From the NCBI GenBank assembly GCA_900323505.1, contig OOIN01000005.1, forward strand, positions 496,001 to 560,000: a stretch of 64,000 nt of DNA. The letters run 5' to 3'. Under the pieces are notes generated by a model. It made no database searches, had not been told where the DNA came from, and saw nothing but the letters and a program-made list of their open reading frames with translations. The translations under genes were made by a program, and so were the position numbers. Shown here one piece after another: positions 51,601 to 62,516 of this stretch. Source of the DNA: Ustilago trichophora. Taxonomy: Eukaryota > Basidiomycota > Ustilaginomycetes > Ustilaginales > Ustilaginaceae. The stretch's first letter is position 1, and every line of letters begins with the position of its first letter.

Positions 51601-54314
51601 GAAAAATCTTTGGCGCCGTCCTCATCCTCAGCATGGCCCGATCGCTCTGCCGCTGGGGCTCTTGACGGCGTGGCGCCAGTCAACGTCTTCCACAACCAGC
51701 TGTATCCTTTCGTTTTGGACTGCAATGGAGATCTTAGTGAACTGACACTGTCATCCGCCTCATTCCGCTTACTTGCCACCTCATCCAGCGCATCCTCGTC
51801 AAACGCGTGCGAGGTCGCTGAAAGTACAGCATCAGTAGACGCCACCAGCGCTTTGGCTTTGCCGATCGGTTCCAAGGGCAAGAATCCACGTGAAAAGGTA
51901 TTGACTGAGCGAATGGACCCCGCCCGTGACTTGGGCTTGGAGCTAGTCGAGGTGACGATCTGCGACACCGGCCTGGCTAGCGGTGGTCTCGAAACCGTTT
52001 CTTCCAGCACCGTGAAACGCGGCTTTGTCGGAGAAGGTGGCGCCGAATCATCTCTGTCCGGCTCCTCTTCACGGAAAGATGCCTCTCGGCCCAACCTCGA
52101 AGTCCGATTTGGATGACCAGCCGGTCTGGTCGCACCAACTTTTCCAGGAGAGACAGAAGAAGCTACCGAGTTTGCGTTCGTGATCGGTGCTGTACCGTAC
52201 CCAGAGCTGGGATTACGACGCAGACCAGGCCTATCGAACGGCCTGTGCATCTCACTCGTAGCCGGGCTTTCGATGGTGGCGCTCGCACTTGCCCCTGATG
52301 TCGGCAGCTTGACAGCCGGAGGCTTGACATGAGGCGCCACGTCTCTAAAGACATCGTGATCGAAGCGTTCCCTTGCGATACGTCTCTGCTGCTTTGGTGA
52401 GAGCCCGACCAGCGCCAGATCTGACATTTCGCTATTTCGAGGCTCGGACAAGAAACCTGAACTGGAAGGCCCGATATACCGCGGCAGGTAGAATGAGGAC
52501 TGCACCGAAGATGCCTTGTTCACCGGCTTGAGATCGAGATACGGAATAGCAATGTCCGAGATCTGGTTTTCCATGATTCCCATCATTTGCACCTCGTACA
52601 TCTTGCAACGGGGCACAAAACGGTCGGCACGGAAAGGCTTGTCCTGTTGCAGGTTATAGAAGCTGCAATCGATCCAATGCGGCATCGAATAAAAGTCCTC
52701 CTCCTCCTCGACGGGCTTTTTTGAGTCAAAGTACAGAGGATCTGGCGGATTGGCAGCCGCAGCACTCGACGCAGCCAGACGCGAAGAGGAATGTCGCGAG
52801 AGCAAAGGCGGTTGACCAGGCCTGTGCACTGTCATCCCCGGCCCTGCACCAGGAGCAGGTCTCCGCTGGGAGCGACTGTTGCCCGCCTGACTCTGCTTGA
52901 GCTCACTTGGGTCCGGGTAGTGCGACTTGAAGTGGAATAGAGGCACCGAGTGCAGCGGCATCTTGGTTAAGCAGACCAAATCGAGCCCTGTACCGTTCTC
53001 GATCATGCGCTCGGTGGTGATACGCAGTAGCTTCTTATCGACGTCGAAGTGTCCCGTGCCTGCAGTGACAAAGACCATCGATAGACCGGTGCGGTTCAGA
53101 TCTCGATCAATGTAATGCTCGTCGAAGGGATTGAGCGCCAGATTGATTGCCTCTAGCAGATTGCCTTCATACGAGTACGAGAGTCGTCCGGCCATGTGAA
53201 CACGATCTCGAATCAGCTCGGCGTGAAGCTCCTCGTGCGAAGCTGCTGGACCCGAGATAGGTCTACGCAGCAAGAGGATATCGTGTTGAAAGCGGAAGAA
53301 CTCCTCCTTGAGCGTAGTCATGACTGCATCCCAATTGCAATTGGATTCGAGATCGACGACGACCTTGTAGTAGTCGATGTAGTATCTGCCCCTCCAATCC
53401 TGGCGAATTGGACCTTCGAGCATATGCAGCTCTGCTTCATCGTAGTGCACCCTGGCAAACAAGATCACGGTAAGAATGTGATTCGTAGGCACCGACTTCC
53501 ACCGTCGCAAAAGCTCAGGGATGAAGCCCTGCAGCGCCTTTTCGTAGTAAATCTCTCCGTCCTCATCAAACTCCCACATCTCCCTCGATAGCTGAATGAA
53601 GAGGTTGTACTTTGCCGATTCGGAACGAAAGATGGCCTTTGTCGAAGCAGATACATAACCACTCGTCACCTTTCTCTCCTTGATAAAGATGCGACCTATC
53701 GTGGCCCTGACACTACCAGCTAGCGTCACCTTTTGACCGCAATAGACGCACGTATCCTCGAGATTCTGGAAGACCCTCCACATCTCTGCCCTACCCACAT
53801 ATTGATCACGAAAGTACAGCTCGACATGATCGATCGTGAAATCATCCTTCGACACTCGCGAGAGGACAGCTTCGGCACGGTTGTAAAAACCATAGTTGTT
53901 GGCAATGTTTTTTGAGACGCTGATCTGGAGCTGGGGTTGACGGGCGATGGAGTCGGCATCGGCGGTGGCCTGGGGTGCACGAAAGACGAAGGTAGCCTTT
54001 GTGGAGAACTTGCGAATTCGGTCTTTGGGACCGAATTTGATGTTGTTGTGTGGCAATCTGGATCCTGCGGGTAGGGTGAGCTGAAGAAGTTCGGCTTCGG
54101 TGACACGGGGGAGGGAATATTCGGGGTTGAGGACGACTTCGTTGCGGGAAAAACTGGGTGGGTCGTGGGTCCATAGTGTGATGGGACGCTCGTTGATCTG
54201 CGGTCGCTGTTGGCGGGTGGATGAAGAGGAGGAATGACGTCGATCGCTGGTGCTGCTGAAGCGGTCTACGCTGAGCGATGTAGCCCTGCTGCTCGAGGGG
54301 TATTGCGGTACCAT
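48678..54314 (-). CDS. IML1: IML1 (DEPDC5), GATOR1/SEACIT subunit
   Basis: Iml1 is the GTPase-activating subunit that restrains TORC1 when amino acids are scarce. 1878 residues, single exon, from ATG 54312-54314. A Ser-rich start is followed by the N-terminal IML1 domain (about residues 65-370; [53 protein letters not shown] stretch, then [23 protein letters not shown] and [18 protein letters not shown]). A long disordered middle (about 640-1030) is rich in Ser/Pro and kinase-type sites. A DEP domain lies at about 1365-1445 ([41 protein letters not shown]). The C-terminal part ([20 protein letters not shown]) also matches DEPDC5. It is larger than yeast Iml1 (about 1.6 kb residues) because of low-complexity inserts. 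A Fot1-type transposon ends 54 bp past its stop. Confidence 0.95.
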   Translation of the reverse strand: MVPQYPSSSRATSLSVDRFSSTSDRRHSSSSSTRQQRPQINERPITLWTHDPPSFSRNEVVLNPEYSLPRVTEAELLQLTLPAGSRLPHNNIKFGPKDRIRKFSTKATFVFRAPQATADADSIARQPQLQISVSKNIANNYGFYNRAEAVLSRVSKDDFTIDHVELYFRDQYVGRAEMWRVFQNLEDTCVYCGQKVTLAGSVRATIGRIFIKERKVTSGYVSASTKAIFRSESAKYNLFIQLSREMWEFDEDGEIYYEKALQGFIPELLRRWKSVPTNHILTVILFARVHYDEAELHMLEGPIRQDWRGRYYIDYYKVVVDLESNCNWDAVMTTLKEEFFRFQHDILLLRRPISGPAASHEELHAELIRDRVHMAGRLSYSYEGNLLEAINLALNPFDEHYIDRDLNRTGLSMVFVTAGTGHFDVDKKLLRITTERMIENGTGLDLVCLTKMPLHSVPLFHFKSHYPDPSELKQSQAGNSRSQRRPAPGAGPGMTVHRPGQPPLLSRHSSSRLAASSAAAANPPDPLYFDSKKPVEEEEDFYSMPHWIDCSFYNLQQDKPFRADRFVPRCKMYEVQMMGIMENQISDIAIPYLDLKPVNKASSVQSSFYLPRYIGPSSSGFLSEPRNSEMSDLALVGLSPKQQRRIARERFDHDVFRDVAPHVKPPAVKLPTSGASASATIESPATSEMHRPFDRPGLRRNPSSGYGTAPITNANSVASSVSPGKVGATRPAGHPNRTSRLGREASFREEEPDRDDSAPPSPTKPRFTVLEETVSRPPLARPVSQIVTSTSSKPKSRAGSIRSVNTFSRGFLPLEPIGKAKALVASTDAVLSATSHAFDEDALDEVASKRNEADDSVSSLRSPLQSKTKGYSWLWKTLTGATPSRAPAAERSGHAEDEDGAKDFSTPATRSMQEVLSAQLRQQAGGSGKDKSPVRKQQTPGRLTRTSSLLSVHESSSPAPIKIPAQATPRTRQEQEAEEKILRDQEAYEQQLEEEEARQKYAQRAQVEKQTLVNPSNPSKNLKNSTSQLLRWQHLFPRRLNHHAVKWRSMTTPACLPLTTLYLPTESDLAAMWSEHPHTTSISAETASFLLKKSSSTHPALAVLREMAYHRLAQGYQFIVPASKQTRAVSSRKLVDPKHFTLRWPSELLQPGNLATGNPIFLSVTNQIHRISYDRSTSAINVKRYVRNTDYSTDPIDYECCIWPQHLPGYQTVKARFNYPDSASYNWTYLDSLIAGYVDEKFVESLRYWRTRFVLVPSEGSPPPMKAPTGEDLDDEEIRLIGTDKLAELFHRARFVRSKEERDQTHVQRFLPTSLDPAMSLQDEDFMKQLAEENAKQRAQSASSKKRLHKALSGRALDAIAKDMRSGGLVINDRIWHRMLYSDTFTGADMVTWMCSEYTDVRSREDAVEWGIRLMEDGLFEHVHKAHGFLDGHYFYRLRSEYAGMRGPKGWFRGSESQRGSFAEKETPIRPLVHSSSHHSGLNSGEGRRTSSNEAGGEKGSSSSGNAAAPTSSRSSAGGHSRNSSAHYPHPPSLTMSSAGNAKKKKKVQLSRSIVIDVDPGRRSDRAEVAFLHHDIAHNPANGFNFQIHWLSTSARFIEDTVQSWTRTLERYGLRLIEAPIGQIKDVSLHNPFQAPVQIELALPPPSPEMYRGRLPRGTLGELWFEYALLRKFGFVLDQEASGRYPKEVEITYSSRPNEFEYSQFVHRSGVAFVQVLGGLDGFLWLNNRLFNSHSHHGVGGGNSGGRSLPPPPHSSHRSAQQQNDTPADADKLRLELTRLCSDREELERFYRKVLAQLLQVEKEEMEREELAKEYVRGMMGHHQQQQGDGGGSGSSGGRGKSRQGSYHSSSGGMGLGREGVVAALTFAMGPLDRKEGE

Positions 54315-54979
54315 TGTGGTGGTAGCCTACATGCAGCTGTGGCCCAGCTGAAATGGAGGGTGGAGTAAGATATCGGCTAGCCTTGGTTTCAAGCTACGAC
54401 GTCTTCAGCCAAGCATGGCGATGGTTGTGTTGGAGCCTGCCATATCGATGCAGTAGAAAGAAAAGGATGGTGATGATGGTCGTTGCGTTGTATGAAGCGG
54501 CTCAGTCGAATGAATGCTGAGTCGCATACAGCGCGACCTTCCGAACTAGGCCACTTTGCCCGTGATTGTTCTGCTTTTCTGCAGCGGGGTTGATACTGTT
54601 GTCTTTCGGCCTGTGTAGAGTATCGTTTGGTCTTGCTGACTGAGGGGGAATGGTGTGACAATAGAAAGCCAAGAAATTAACCATACACAGTAACTTTAAG
54701 TTGATTGAAAGGTTTGATCAATGCGGGCAGCCCCACAGCCGAACATTCAGATCATCATTTGCCAATTGGCACCCGATACACAGCTGTGCAACCCCGATAT
54801 ATGAATTGTGCACACACGCGCTCGTGATATTTGCTTTTTGTGCGAGGACACCTCTCCAACACCAACACCAACACCATCCTCCTCCTTCCCTCTTTTCCTT
54901 CCTTCCAGGCCAAGCAATCCACACTCAATCAACCAACCTCTGTCTCTCTCTCTCTCTTACACACGCACACACACACAGC
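54315..54979. promoter_or_regulatory. Divergent promoter between IML1 and AUR1
   Basis: 665 bp. Just before the AUR1 ATG lie (TC)n (54938-54957) and (CA)n (54960-54977). No gene; the in-frame extension of AUR1 back to 54701 is leader sequence. Confidence 0.5.
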
Positions 54980-56461
54980 ATGGCCGGCTCAACAGGCCCG
55001 CGTCTCGCACCAGGCGCACCAAATGCCATACACTCTCACAATGCCGTCTTTCAACTACCCCCCAAAGCCCGGCTCTACCTCCCTTCCTGGCTCCACTACC
55101 TCCTCTCTCGCATCCTTGCCGCCGCAACCCGTCTCAACTTCTCCACATCCATCCGCGAAAATCTCGACCGGTTCCGCGCATGGTCACCGAGCAAAGGAGA
55201 ACGCTTCAAGTACTCCTTTCTCCTCTTTATTGCCTGCTTCTCCCTCTTCGTCATGGAATCCCCCGCGTTTCCTTACAAACTCATTATCCCTGCTCTCTAC
55301 ATCACCACGCTCCTCTTCCCCATCACTTCGCAATTCTTCCTTCCAGCTGCTCCCATCTTTGCCTGGTTGGTCCTCTTCTACTCGTGCAAGTTCATCCCCG
55401 CCAACTTAAGACCGCATATTTGGGTTTCCGTTTTGCCAACGCTCGAAACCATCTGGTATGGGGCTAATATCAGCGATATCTTGACACAGTTCGGCCACCC
55501 AGTGCTGGATATACTGGCTTGGCTGCCGTATGGCGTATTGCACTTTGCAGCACCGTTCTTTGTAGCCGCTTTCCTATTTGTCTTTGCACCTCCAGGGTCG
55601 GTAAAGGTGTTTGCACAGGCTTTTGGATTCATGATGCTGATCGGCGTCATGATTCAAATCGTGTTTCCCTGTGCACCACCCTGGTACGAACTGCGCGAGG
55701 GTCTGACACCTGCCAACTATGGTATGCGAGGATCGCCCGCTGGTCTGGCCCGAATCGATGCCTTGTTCCACTCGCACGGTTACACCCTCACTTTCACTGG
55801 GGCACCTATGGTCTTTGGCGCTTTCCCATCTCTACATGCGGGGAATGCGACTATGAAAGCTCTATTTTGCAGCTACTTTTTCCCCATTGTTGTCAAGATT
55901 GGTCGGATAAGATTGGACGCAAGGGTTCTATACTGGACCTATTGCTTCTGGCTGTATTGGTGCACAATGTATCTCATGCACCACTACTTGATCGATCTTG
56001 TAGCTGGAGCCTGCTTGGCGACTTTCTGCTTCTACTTTTTCCTCACCGATGCGATGCGCGAAGCTATGGAACAAGGTTATCCCTATCGCAACTCTGCTGC
56101 TGCTCCTCCCAGTGCAGCTCCACCGAGCAATCGTCCCGATCAAGCCTTTGCATCCACAGCAACCACCACGGGAGAATCCTCAATCGCCCTCGACACTATG
56201 CGAAGCAACGGTGGTGCACCTTACATCACCTCTCAAGGCGGTATCAACGGCGATGTGGAATCGCAAAAGAGATTCTCCAATCCCTCACCGGAAGTCATTT
56301 TTTCTATCGACGACTCTGCCTCTTCAGCAGCAGATGCAGGCGATATTGCTGGGTCGTCAGCAGAAGAGGAAAAGAGAAAGAGGGATGCAGCCGCCTTGTT
56401 GGCTAGAACCAAATCTCCCGTTCAACGCGTTCGTTCACCTGCAGCCCAACCAGAAGAATAA
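54980..56461 (+). CDS. AUR1: Inositol phosphorylceramide synthase catalytic subunit
   Basis: Aur1 transfers phosphoinositol from phosphatidylinositol to ceramide in the Golgi; it is essential in fungi and the target of aureobasidin A. 493 residues from ATG 54980 (MAGSTGPRLAPG). Several membrane segments are visible (FLLFIACFSLFVMESPAF; LIIPALYITTLLFPI; VFAQAFGFMMLIGVMIQIVF). PAP2/sphingomyelin-synthase-like active-site motifs: FPCAPPWYE (about residue 230), GAFPSLHAG (about 280) and HHYLIDLVAG (about 334), supplying the two His and the Asp of the catalytic triad. The C-terminal 120 residues are hydrophilic and Ser-rich, as in other fungal Aur1. Single exon. Confidence 0.95.
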   Translation: MAGSTGPRLAPGAPNAIHSHNAVFQLPPKARLYLPSWLHYLLSRILAAATRLNFSTSIRENLDRFRAWSPSKGERFKYSFLLFIACFSLFVMESPAFPYKLIIPALYITTLLFPITSQFFLPAAPIFAWLVLFYSCKFIPANLRPHIWVSVLPTLETIWYGANISDILTQFGHPVLDILAWLPYGVLHFAAPFFVAAFLFVFAPPGSVKVFAQAFGFMMLIGVMIQIVFPCAPPWYELREGLTPANYGMRGSPAGLARIDALFHSHGYTLTFTGAPMVFGAFPSLHAGNATMKALFCSYFFPIVVKIGRIRLDARVLYWTYCFWLYWCTMYLMHHYLIDLVAGACLATFCFYFFLTDAMREAMEQGYPYRNSAAAPPSAAPPSNRPDQAFASTATTTGESSIALDTMRSNGGAPYITSQGGINGDVESQKRFSNPSPEVIFSIDDSASSAADAGDIAGSSAEEEKRKRDAAALLARTKSPVQRVRSPAAQPEE

Positions 56462-56967
56462 CAATCACGACAATGCTTGATGATGGAAAGAAAAAAAAAG
56501 GAAAAGAAAGAGGAGAAAACGAAACACAGTCTGTTCCCTTTACTTATATAGTACAGTTATCGAGCCTTAAGATGCTCGTCGTTAATGCCTTAGATAGAAA
56601 GATGTTGCTACATCATCGCGACATGAAAATTAAAGTGTTTGGAAATATCTCGCACTTTTGTACAACTATAGTAGATTCTCTCCATCTCAAAAAAAGCTCA
56701 ATTTGTACAAGAACACTTTTGATACAATACATCAACATCAACAGCACAGCTCTGCAATATTTCATTCAAAAATCGCCGCAAGAATAAAACTATAGAGATC
56801 CATGAGAAAAGTATCCGAGCCTCACACTTGTTCAAAAGGCAGGTACACTGGAATAAGATGCCAAAGGAAATCGTGAAATACATACAGAGGAGTGCCAAAG
56901 AAAAAGAAAAAGAAAATCATAGAAAGGATTCAAGTGATGATTAGGAGGGATCTTGAAACAAGCTCGT
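56462..56967. other. Convergent intergenic stretch
   Basis: 506 bp, AT-rich compared with its neighbours, between the stops of AUR1 and the HAM1-like gene. It contains both 3' ends and no recognised RNA gene. Confidence 0.5.
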
Positions 56968-59700
56968 TCAAAGGTCAATGTCAAAGTCAAAGACGTCGGA
57001 GCGCCAACCTGAGTCTCTCCTTTCTTGTCGCTCCTGTTTCTTGGCTTGGTTGCTAAGCTTATTGACCTCCTGCTTTGCTTTTCCGGCTTTGCTCTTGGTT
57101 TCGCCTTCGAGGCCCTTGACGCCTTGTCTGACCTCCTCGACTGCGTCCTTAGCGCCTTCGCGAAGCTCCTGGGCGCCTTCACGGATCTCGCGAACTCCTT
57201 GCCTAACGCTCTCTTCAATGTAGCGGTACTCCTCCATCTTCTCCTTGGCGTAGCGGAAGGGTCCACCTTTACCAGGAAGCAGCTGTTTGCTGTACGATGC
57301 GCCAATGGCCAGCTTAAACTCGTCGTGGGGGCCCTGAACCCTGAATCCCTCGGCAAGACCAATGTCGGTTCTGGGTTGAGCAGATTTTCGACCGTAGGGC
57401 TCAAAGGCGTCCGATTCGGGAGCAAAGATGGCCTTGAGGTAGGCCTTTGTCGAGATACCCTGACCGCTCTTGATGGCAGTCTTGCTGTAGCTGTTAATGA
57501 CCTTGGCACGCTGCTGGGCGGCCCAGAGCGAACGATCCTGGTTCTGGAGCCACGACTTGATCTGTTCCTCCAACAGCTGCTGGAAGACTTTCCTCAGAAC
57601 GGGACGAACAAATGGCATAATGAAAAAGTTGAGGAACCAGTGCTTAGTCTGTCGAACCTTGACCTTGAACGAAGACATGTCGACACTGACGCGCTTGACC
57701 TTGTAGAACGACTCGGCGTCGTCCTCGTCGGCGTTTTCGAGCTTGACGACAAAGCTGGTACCATCGCGTCCGCCGAGGTCGAGGTCGAGGAATCCATAGT
57801 CCTCCCAGCCGATCCAGCCGGTCTTCTTGTTGATGTAGTAGGCCACATCGGCGGCTTTGACGCGGAGACCTTCGATTTCGAGGTAGAGACTGGCGTCAAA
57901 GTTGCTGCCAAAGGACGAGCGGCGCTGGTCGAGGGTGAGATCGTTTCGGTTGATGATGCGGACACGATCGGGCACAAACGAGGCGGTCGAGGCGGTAAGC
58001 GAGAGATCGTCAATCACAACATCAGCCTCGGGAGAGATAAATTCGATACGGGGAAAAGGAATCGACTTGATCTCGTTGATAAGACGGGGAACAAACACCT
58101 CGACAGTGTCGCGGACCAGTCCACCAGCCGAGTCGCGAAGATCGGTAAAGAGGTGGACAAAGCCCTGAGAACCGCTGCCAAAGATGCGCTGGAAGTCGAT
58201 AAAGTTGATGTCGCTGCCGAGCTTCTCGAAGCGCTGGGCGAGCTCGCGCAGCTCGGCATCGTCCTCGAGACCATGAACGAAATTCGACATCTCGTCGAGG
58301 CTGTCGCCAAAGTCGCCGCGGAGCTTGGAGAGCTGCTTGTTGGCCTCCTTGCCAGTGGCATTGAAGAGACGCTGGGCCCGGTCGTAGAGGTCGGAAGCCA
58401 TGCGGTTGGATCGGTTGGTCTGGATGAAGCCGTCCTCGTTGAGGGCACGGTCGATGAACGACTTGACATCGTCGATAAAGTCGCGGAGCTCCTTGCTCTC
58501 CTTGGAGGTCTCATTGTCGTAGATCTGTTTGGCGTGCTCGAAAAGACCGCTGACCGACTTTTCGACAGGCTCGAGCGAGCGACCGGCAAACGTCTCGAGG
58601 ATCTCCTTGAGCTGCTGGAAGGCTTCATGGAGGTTCTCATTGGCCTCGGCCTCGGGAGTGTCAATGTCGACGTCGGTCTGCTCCTTGGCCTTGGCAGCGA
58701 CATCCTGAACAATGTCGGACCACTTGTTGGCGATGCTGTAAATACCGTTGAGGGCACGCTTGAAGTCAGGGTCGCGCTCGACGCTGTCGACGATCTGCTT
58801 TACACGCTCGAGGAATTCGTCCTTGACGTCTTCGGGGGTCTGCTCGTCGAGCCACTTGGCTGCCTCTTCGGCGGAACCCTTGAGGTTGTCTTGAGCTTGC
58901 TTGGCACCGCGCTTGGCCGACTCCTTGGCGCTTTCGAGATCCTTCTTGGAGGGAGCACGAACCTCGACGGCATCACCGCGCTTCTTGCGTTCCTCGTCAC
59001 TAGGGCGGAGCTTGCTCTCAGCGCCACCTGCCTTCTGGGCAGCAGTAGCAGCGGCATCGGCGGTCAAGTCTCGCAGGAGGAACTGAATGTCGGCGAGAAG
59101 ATCACGGAAAGCCTTGGAAGTGAGAAGAAGCTGGCCCATCTGCTGAACATCGCCAAGTGCCTTGCCAGCGTCCTTCCTGGCCTCGTCGAGCAAACCATCC
59201 GCACCAACCGACGAGGCAGTAGGAAGGCTAGCCGAGATTCCACCTTCGTCAGTGACATTGATGGACGCCTGCGAGGTCTGGTAGAGGAATTTCTGGATCT
59301 TGTCATCGCCATTCTTGCTTTCACCGATGCGTTCGATGCAGGCAAGGATGCCCTTGATGTCCTGGATCACCTTGGCACCCTGCTCACTGAGCTTGGTGGA
59401 TCCAGCAACGGATCGCTCGTCGAGGACGGGGCTCGACATGATCGCCTCGATAAACGAGTTGAGCTGCTTCTGACTGGGGAGCTTGCCGGCCTTGATGGCG
59501 CCGACCATCTGGGCGATGCGGGCAAGAGTCTGACGCGAAGGGGCAATCTGACGGGCCTGTTCGCCGATGTTCTCGGGGTCAACGCCATAGTGGCGGGCAG
59601 TGGCCTTGGCATCGCGGGCAGCCTTGTGGCCGTACTCTTCGACGCGCTGGCGAGCCTGACGGGCGTGAGTGGGAAGGAGGGGCTCGCGTTCGGACGACAT
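56968..59700 (-). CDS. HAM1-like protein (N- and C-terminal HAM1-like domains)
   Basis: 910 residues from ATG 59698-59700 (MSSEREPLLPTHARQARQR); an ATG at 59763 would add 21. Long helical N-terminal region (about 1-560) with many Glu/Lys/Ala heptads (SAKRGAKQAQDNLKGSAEEAAKWLDEQ), then a beta-rich part (about 570-760) with IPFPRIEFISPEADVVIDDL, NFDASLYLEIEGLRVKAADVAYYI and GRDGTSFVVKL. This is the pattern of the fungal HAM1-like family, whose C-terminal domain resembles TULIP-type lipid-binding folds. The EREPLLP start is a dileucine-like acidic cluster, as on endosomal proteins. Role is probably lipid handling at membranes; unproven. Strong codon bias suggests high expression and explains the very long antisense frames. 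Confidence 0.85.
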   Translation of the reverse strand: MSSEREPLLPTHARQARQRVEEYGHKAARDAKATARHYGVDPENIGEQARQIAPSRQTLARIAQMVGAIKAGKLPSQKQLNSFIEAIMSSPVLDERSVAGSTKLSEQGAKVIQDIKGILACIERIGESKNGDDKIQKFLYQTSQASINVTDEGGISASLPTASSVGADGLLDEARKDAGKALGDVQQMGQLLLTSKAFRDLLADIQFLLRDLTADAAATAAQKAGGAESKLRPSDEERKKRGDAVEVRAPSKKDLESAKESAKRGAKQAQDNLKGSAEEAAKWLDEQTPEDVKDEFLERVKQIVDSVERDPDFKRALNGIYSIANKWSDIVQDVAAKAKEQTDVDIDTPEAEANENLHEAFQQLKEILETFAGRSLEPVEKSVSGLFEHAKQIYDNETSKESKELRDFIDDVKSFIDRALNEDGFIQTNRSNRMASDLYDRAQRLFNATGKEANKQLSKLRGDFGDSLDEMSNFVHGLEDDAELRELAQRFEKLGSDINFIDFQRIFGSGSQGFVHLFTDLRDSAGGLVRDTVEVFVPRLINEIKSIPFPRIEFISPEADVVIDDLSLTASTASFVPDRVRIINRNDLTLDQRRSSFGSNFDASLYLEIEGLRVKAADVAYYINKKTGWIGWEDYGFLDLDLGGRDGTSFVVKLENADEDDAESFYKVKRVSVDMSSFKVKVRQTKHWFLNFFIMPFVRPVLRKVFQQLLEEQIKSWLQNQDRSLWAAQQRAKVINSYSKTAIKSGQGISTKAYLKAIFAPESDAFEPYGRKSAQPRTDIGLAEGFRVQGPHDEFKLAIGASYSKQLLPGKGGPFRYAKEKMEEYRYIEESVRQGVREIREGAQELREGAKDAVEEVRQGVKGLEGETKSKAGKAKQEVNKLSNQAKKQERQERRDSGWRSDVFDFDIDL

Positions 59701-61535
59701 GGTGGACAAACTTTGGATACGGTTCTTTAGTAGCCGATGCGGAAAAGTGTCGAGCTCAACCAATGGTTGTTTTTAGTGCAAATGCGAATAGATGGAGAGC
59801 TGCAGGGATGTACGGACGAGGAAGGCTTGCAAGAGGCAGAAGCGCTGATCGAGGGAGGGAAAACAAGCCTCGACGATGGAGAGGAGCAAGTGTGCAGCAC
59901 CGTTGGGAGGAAGAGAAGGAGGAAGAGCTAGGTGGGGAAAAGGCGGTTGATGTCTTGTTGGAGAGAAAGCGATGAGGGTCTTTTATGTATTTGGCTCAAA
60001 GAGCCTTTCCCACGCATCCTTCGCACATTTCTGTATGAAGACATACACCAGCGAGCAAGTGGATGAGAGAGCAAGCGGGTGTACGGGCGGACGGGCTACA
60101 GCGGGCAAACGAGAAGAGGGTTAGCACGGAGCAGCCTCAGCCTGGACACGAGGGGCACAATCAGACAGACCGAGCCGTTCATCAGCCGCTGTAGTAGCCA
60201 AGTCGGGCTTCGCTGTGACCGAATAGACCAGCATTGACAGCGTCACAGCGTAACAGCGTAACAGTGTCACATAGCGCGCGCTACGCAATCCATCACGAAC
60301 CACGTTGGATGGCAGGGTCTGAAATGTCTGGTTTGCGGGGCCGATCGCGGCAGAGGAAACCCCCTCTGTTGACCCTTGACAACCTCGCAGTGTGAGTCTG
60401 AGTCAAGGGTTGCGAGCCAATGCACAGACATCGTCATCATAAAAAGAAAGGAAAGAAAAAGGGTGCTGGGAAGGGTTTTGGAGCCTGTTGCTGCTGCTTA
60501 AAAGATCTAGGCGGGCATTGTGCCGCTGCAGAATCGGTGCTGTCAGCAAGTGCCAAAGTAAAGGAAATGCTATTTTAGGCATCCCTTCCACCATGCTTTT
60601 CGCACGCAACATCATCTGTACTCCGAATCGCGTCTGCCTGTCCTCCTCATCCTTGTCACAAACCCATCCGTTCACACCGACCAATGGAAGCAACCATGTC
60701 AAGCTAAGCTAGAGCTCAATCAGGGACAGAAAAGCATCGCAGGCGAAAGAAGTGAAAGGGGAAGCCAAAGCGGAAAGAAGAAGGAAAGAGGTGGAGGTTG
60801 ATCCGTGCAACATTTCACAGACAGAGCGGAGGCACAATTTGACTTGCATCGATGACGACGTTTTGCTTTCTGTCTCTCTTTTCTTTTTCCCTTCCTGCCA
60901 AGCAGTGTCATTCACCACCACCTTGATTTATTTAATTTTTGGTATTTTTCTTTCTGTTTTCTTAGCCGAACGCGGAATCGACCCCAGATTGATTCTCTTG
61001 GTACTGTAACTTGTTCCCGCTTTTCCGCTTTCTCGCTTGTTCTTTTCTATCTCATACTTACGGAGAGAGAGACACACACACAGCGTCTGAAAGGGGAAAA
61101 GGCTCCGTTTGGACTGTCATGTATGGCAGGATGTGAGACGAGGTCACGCGAGCCGTCCCTTCCAAGGCAAGGCACAGCAAGGCAGTGAAGGGAGAGGTGG
61201 CAGCATAAAGTCGGTAGGCATGTGGCGCAGACTAAGTACGATCATTCATCAGCAACAATCGATGCGACAGCCACCTCCCTGGCTCTGTCATGAAGAAGAG
61301 GCAGCAAAGCGGGGTGTGTGTATCCCGACCAACGAGAGATGAGTGAGCATCGATCCTCGTTTGCTTTCCTTGCCTTTTCCATCAACGTGTTAGACCCCTT
61401 TTTCCATGCCCAAGTTGTGCTCGGAATTCGGATATCTACTCTTTGTTAGAAGAAGCTTGGACCCTGATTTATGCCTCTTCCCTGCCTTCCATTCCACCAA
61501 CATTATCAACTCCATTTCAGACAAAGCATGGAACG
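59701..61535. other. Intergenic stretch, 1.8 kb
   Basis: Between the divergent HAM1-like gene and NAA30. It contains an ACAGCGTA(A) tandem near 60244-60264 and pyrimidine tracts at 60868-60960. I find no frame with a family pattern and no tRNA. Confidence 0.5.
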
Positions 61536-62352
61536 ATGTCGAGTTTCAATACCAACACAGCGCCGAACAAACCTGGCGAAACCTCCAGCTCCAGCTCCAG
61601 CTCCACACTCGACCACATTGTTCTCGAACCATACGCAGGCGAGCACCAGATGCAAGACATTACCTCCCTAATCGAAAAAGAACTATCAGAACCATATATC
61701 GTCTATACCTATCGATACTTTGTCAACCAATGGCCTTCTTTATGCTTTATTGCCTACTCCAATCCTCCCTCCCCTGCATGCGACACTTCCACCGATGCTG
61801 TGCCAGCAAAGGAGGCAGTGGGAGTGGTAGTATGCAAGCTAGACCGACACTTGAAGGGATCCCGTCTGTTTCGCGGATATATTGCAATGATCTCCGTTAA
61901 GCATTCATGGCGTGGACAAGGGCTGGCTAAAAAGCTAGTGAAGAGAGCGCTCAAGGAGATGGTTGACAAGGGGGCACAGGAGGTGGTTCTTGAAACAGAG
62001 GCGGATAACGTGGCAGCGCTGGCATTATATGAAAGGTTGGGTTTTATTAGGGAGAAACGGCTGCATAGATTTTATCTCAATGGTAGGCACCCGCAAACTC
62101 CCTCTGTAATAGATGAGCTAATAGACGAGCTAAGAGAGAGATAGAAAGTACTGATCATGCGTTTATTCTGGTTTCTGCGATCTGAAAACAGGAAAGGACT
62201 CGTTCCGATTAGTGCTTCCCATACCAAAAAGCATGCAGAGACCCATACCGGCAGAGTTGGATGTACCGCCTCCAACGGGGCTCGTGCAACCGCCCTATCC
62301 TCCACCAACACACTCCCTGTCATCTCAAGATCCCCTTTCTAACACAAACTAA
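61536..62352 (+). CDS. NAA30: N-alpha-acetyltransferase 30, NatC catalytic subunit (2 exons)
   Basis: Naa30 (Mak3 in yeast) acetylates N-termini beginning Met-Leu, Met-Ile and similar. Exons 61536-62082 and 62192-62352 (109-bp intron, GTAGGC..CAG) give 235 residues. GNAT motifs: YRYFVNQWPSLCFIAY, GVVVCKLDRH, RGYIAMISVKHSWRGQGLAKKLV with the acetyl-CoA loop RGQGLA, and VLETEADNVAALALYERLGFIREKRLHRFYLNG. Splicing joins this last stretch to KDSFRLVLPIPKSM, matching the family ending; without splicing the frame would end in an unrelated tail (HPQTPSVIDEL). A Pro-rich C-terminal tail of about 40 residues is added relative to yeast. Confidence 0.92.
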
Positions 62353-62516
62353 CTTCCACTCCCACATTCTCTCATAGATACCCTTTGGCATGTCTCAACG
62401 TTTCATCCCTTCACCGGGATAGCATCTCTGTTTTTATCCTTTTTCTATACAAATATATCCACGATTTACAAAATCTCTTTCTTTCCTTCTTTAGGCTTGC
62501 TGGTGAAGTCGATCGA

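Noticed and set aside
57025..59730. A 901-codon plus-strand frame opposite the HAM1-like gene
   Set aside because: It is the exact antisense of a convincing gene with strong C/G third-position bias, which removes stops from one opposite frame. Its Leu/Val/Asp-rich translation has no family pattern.
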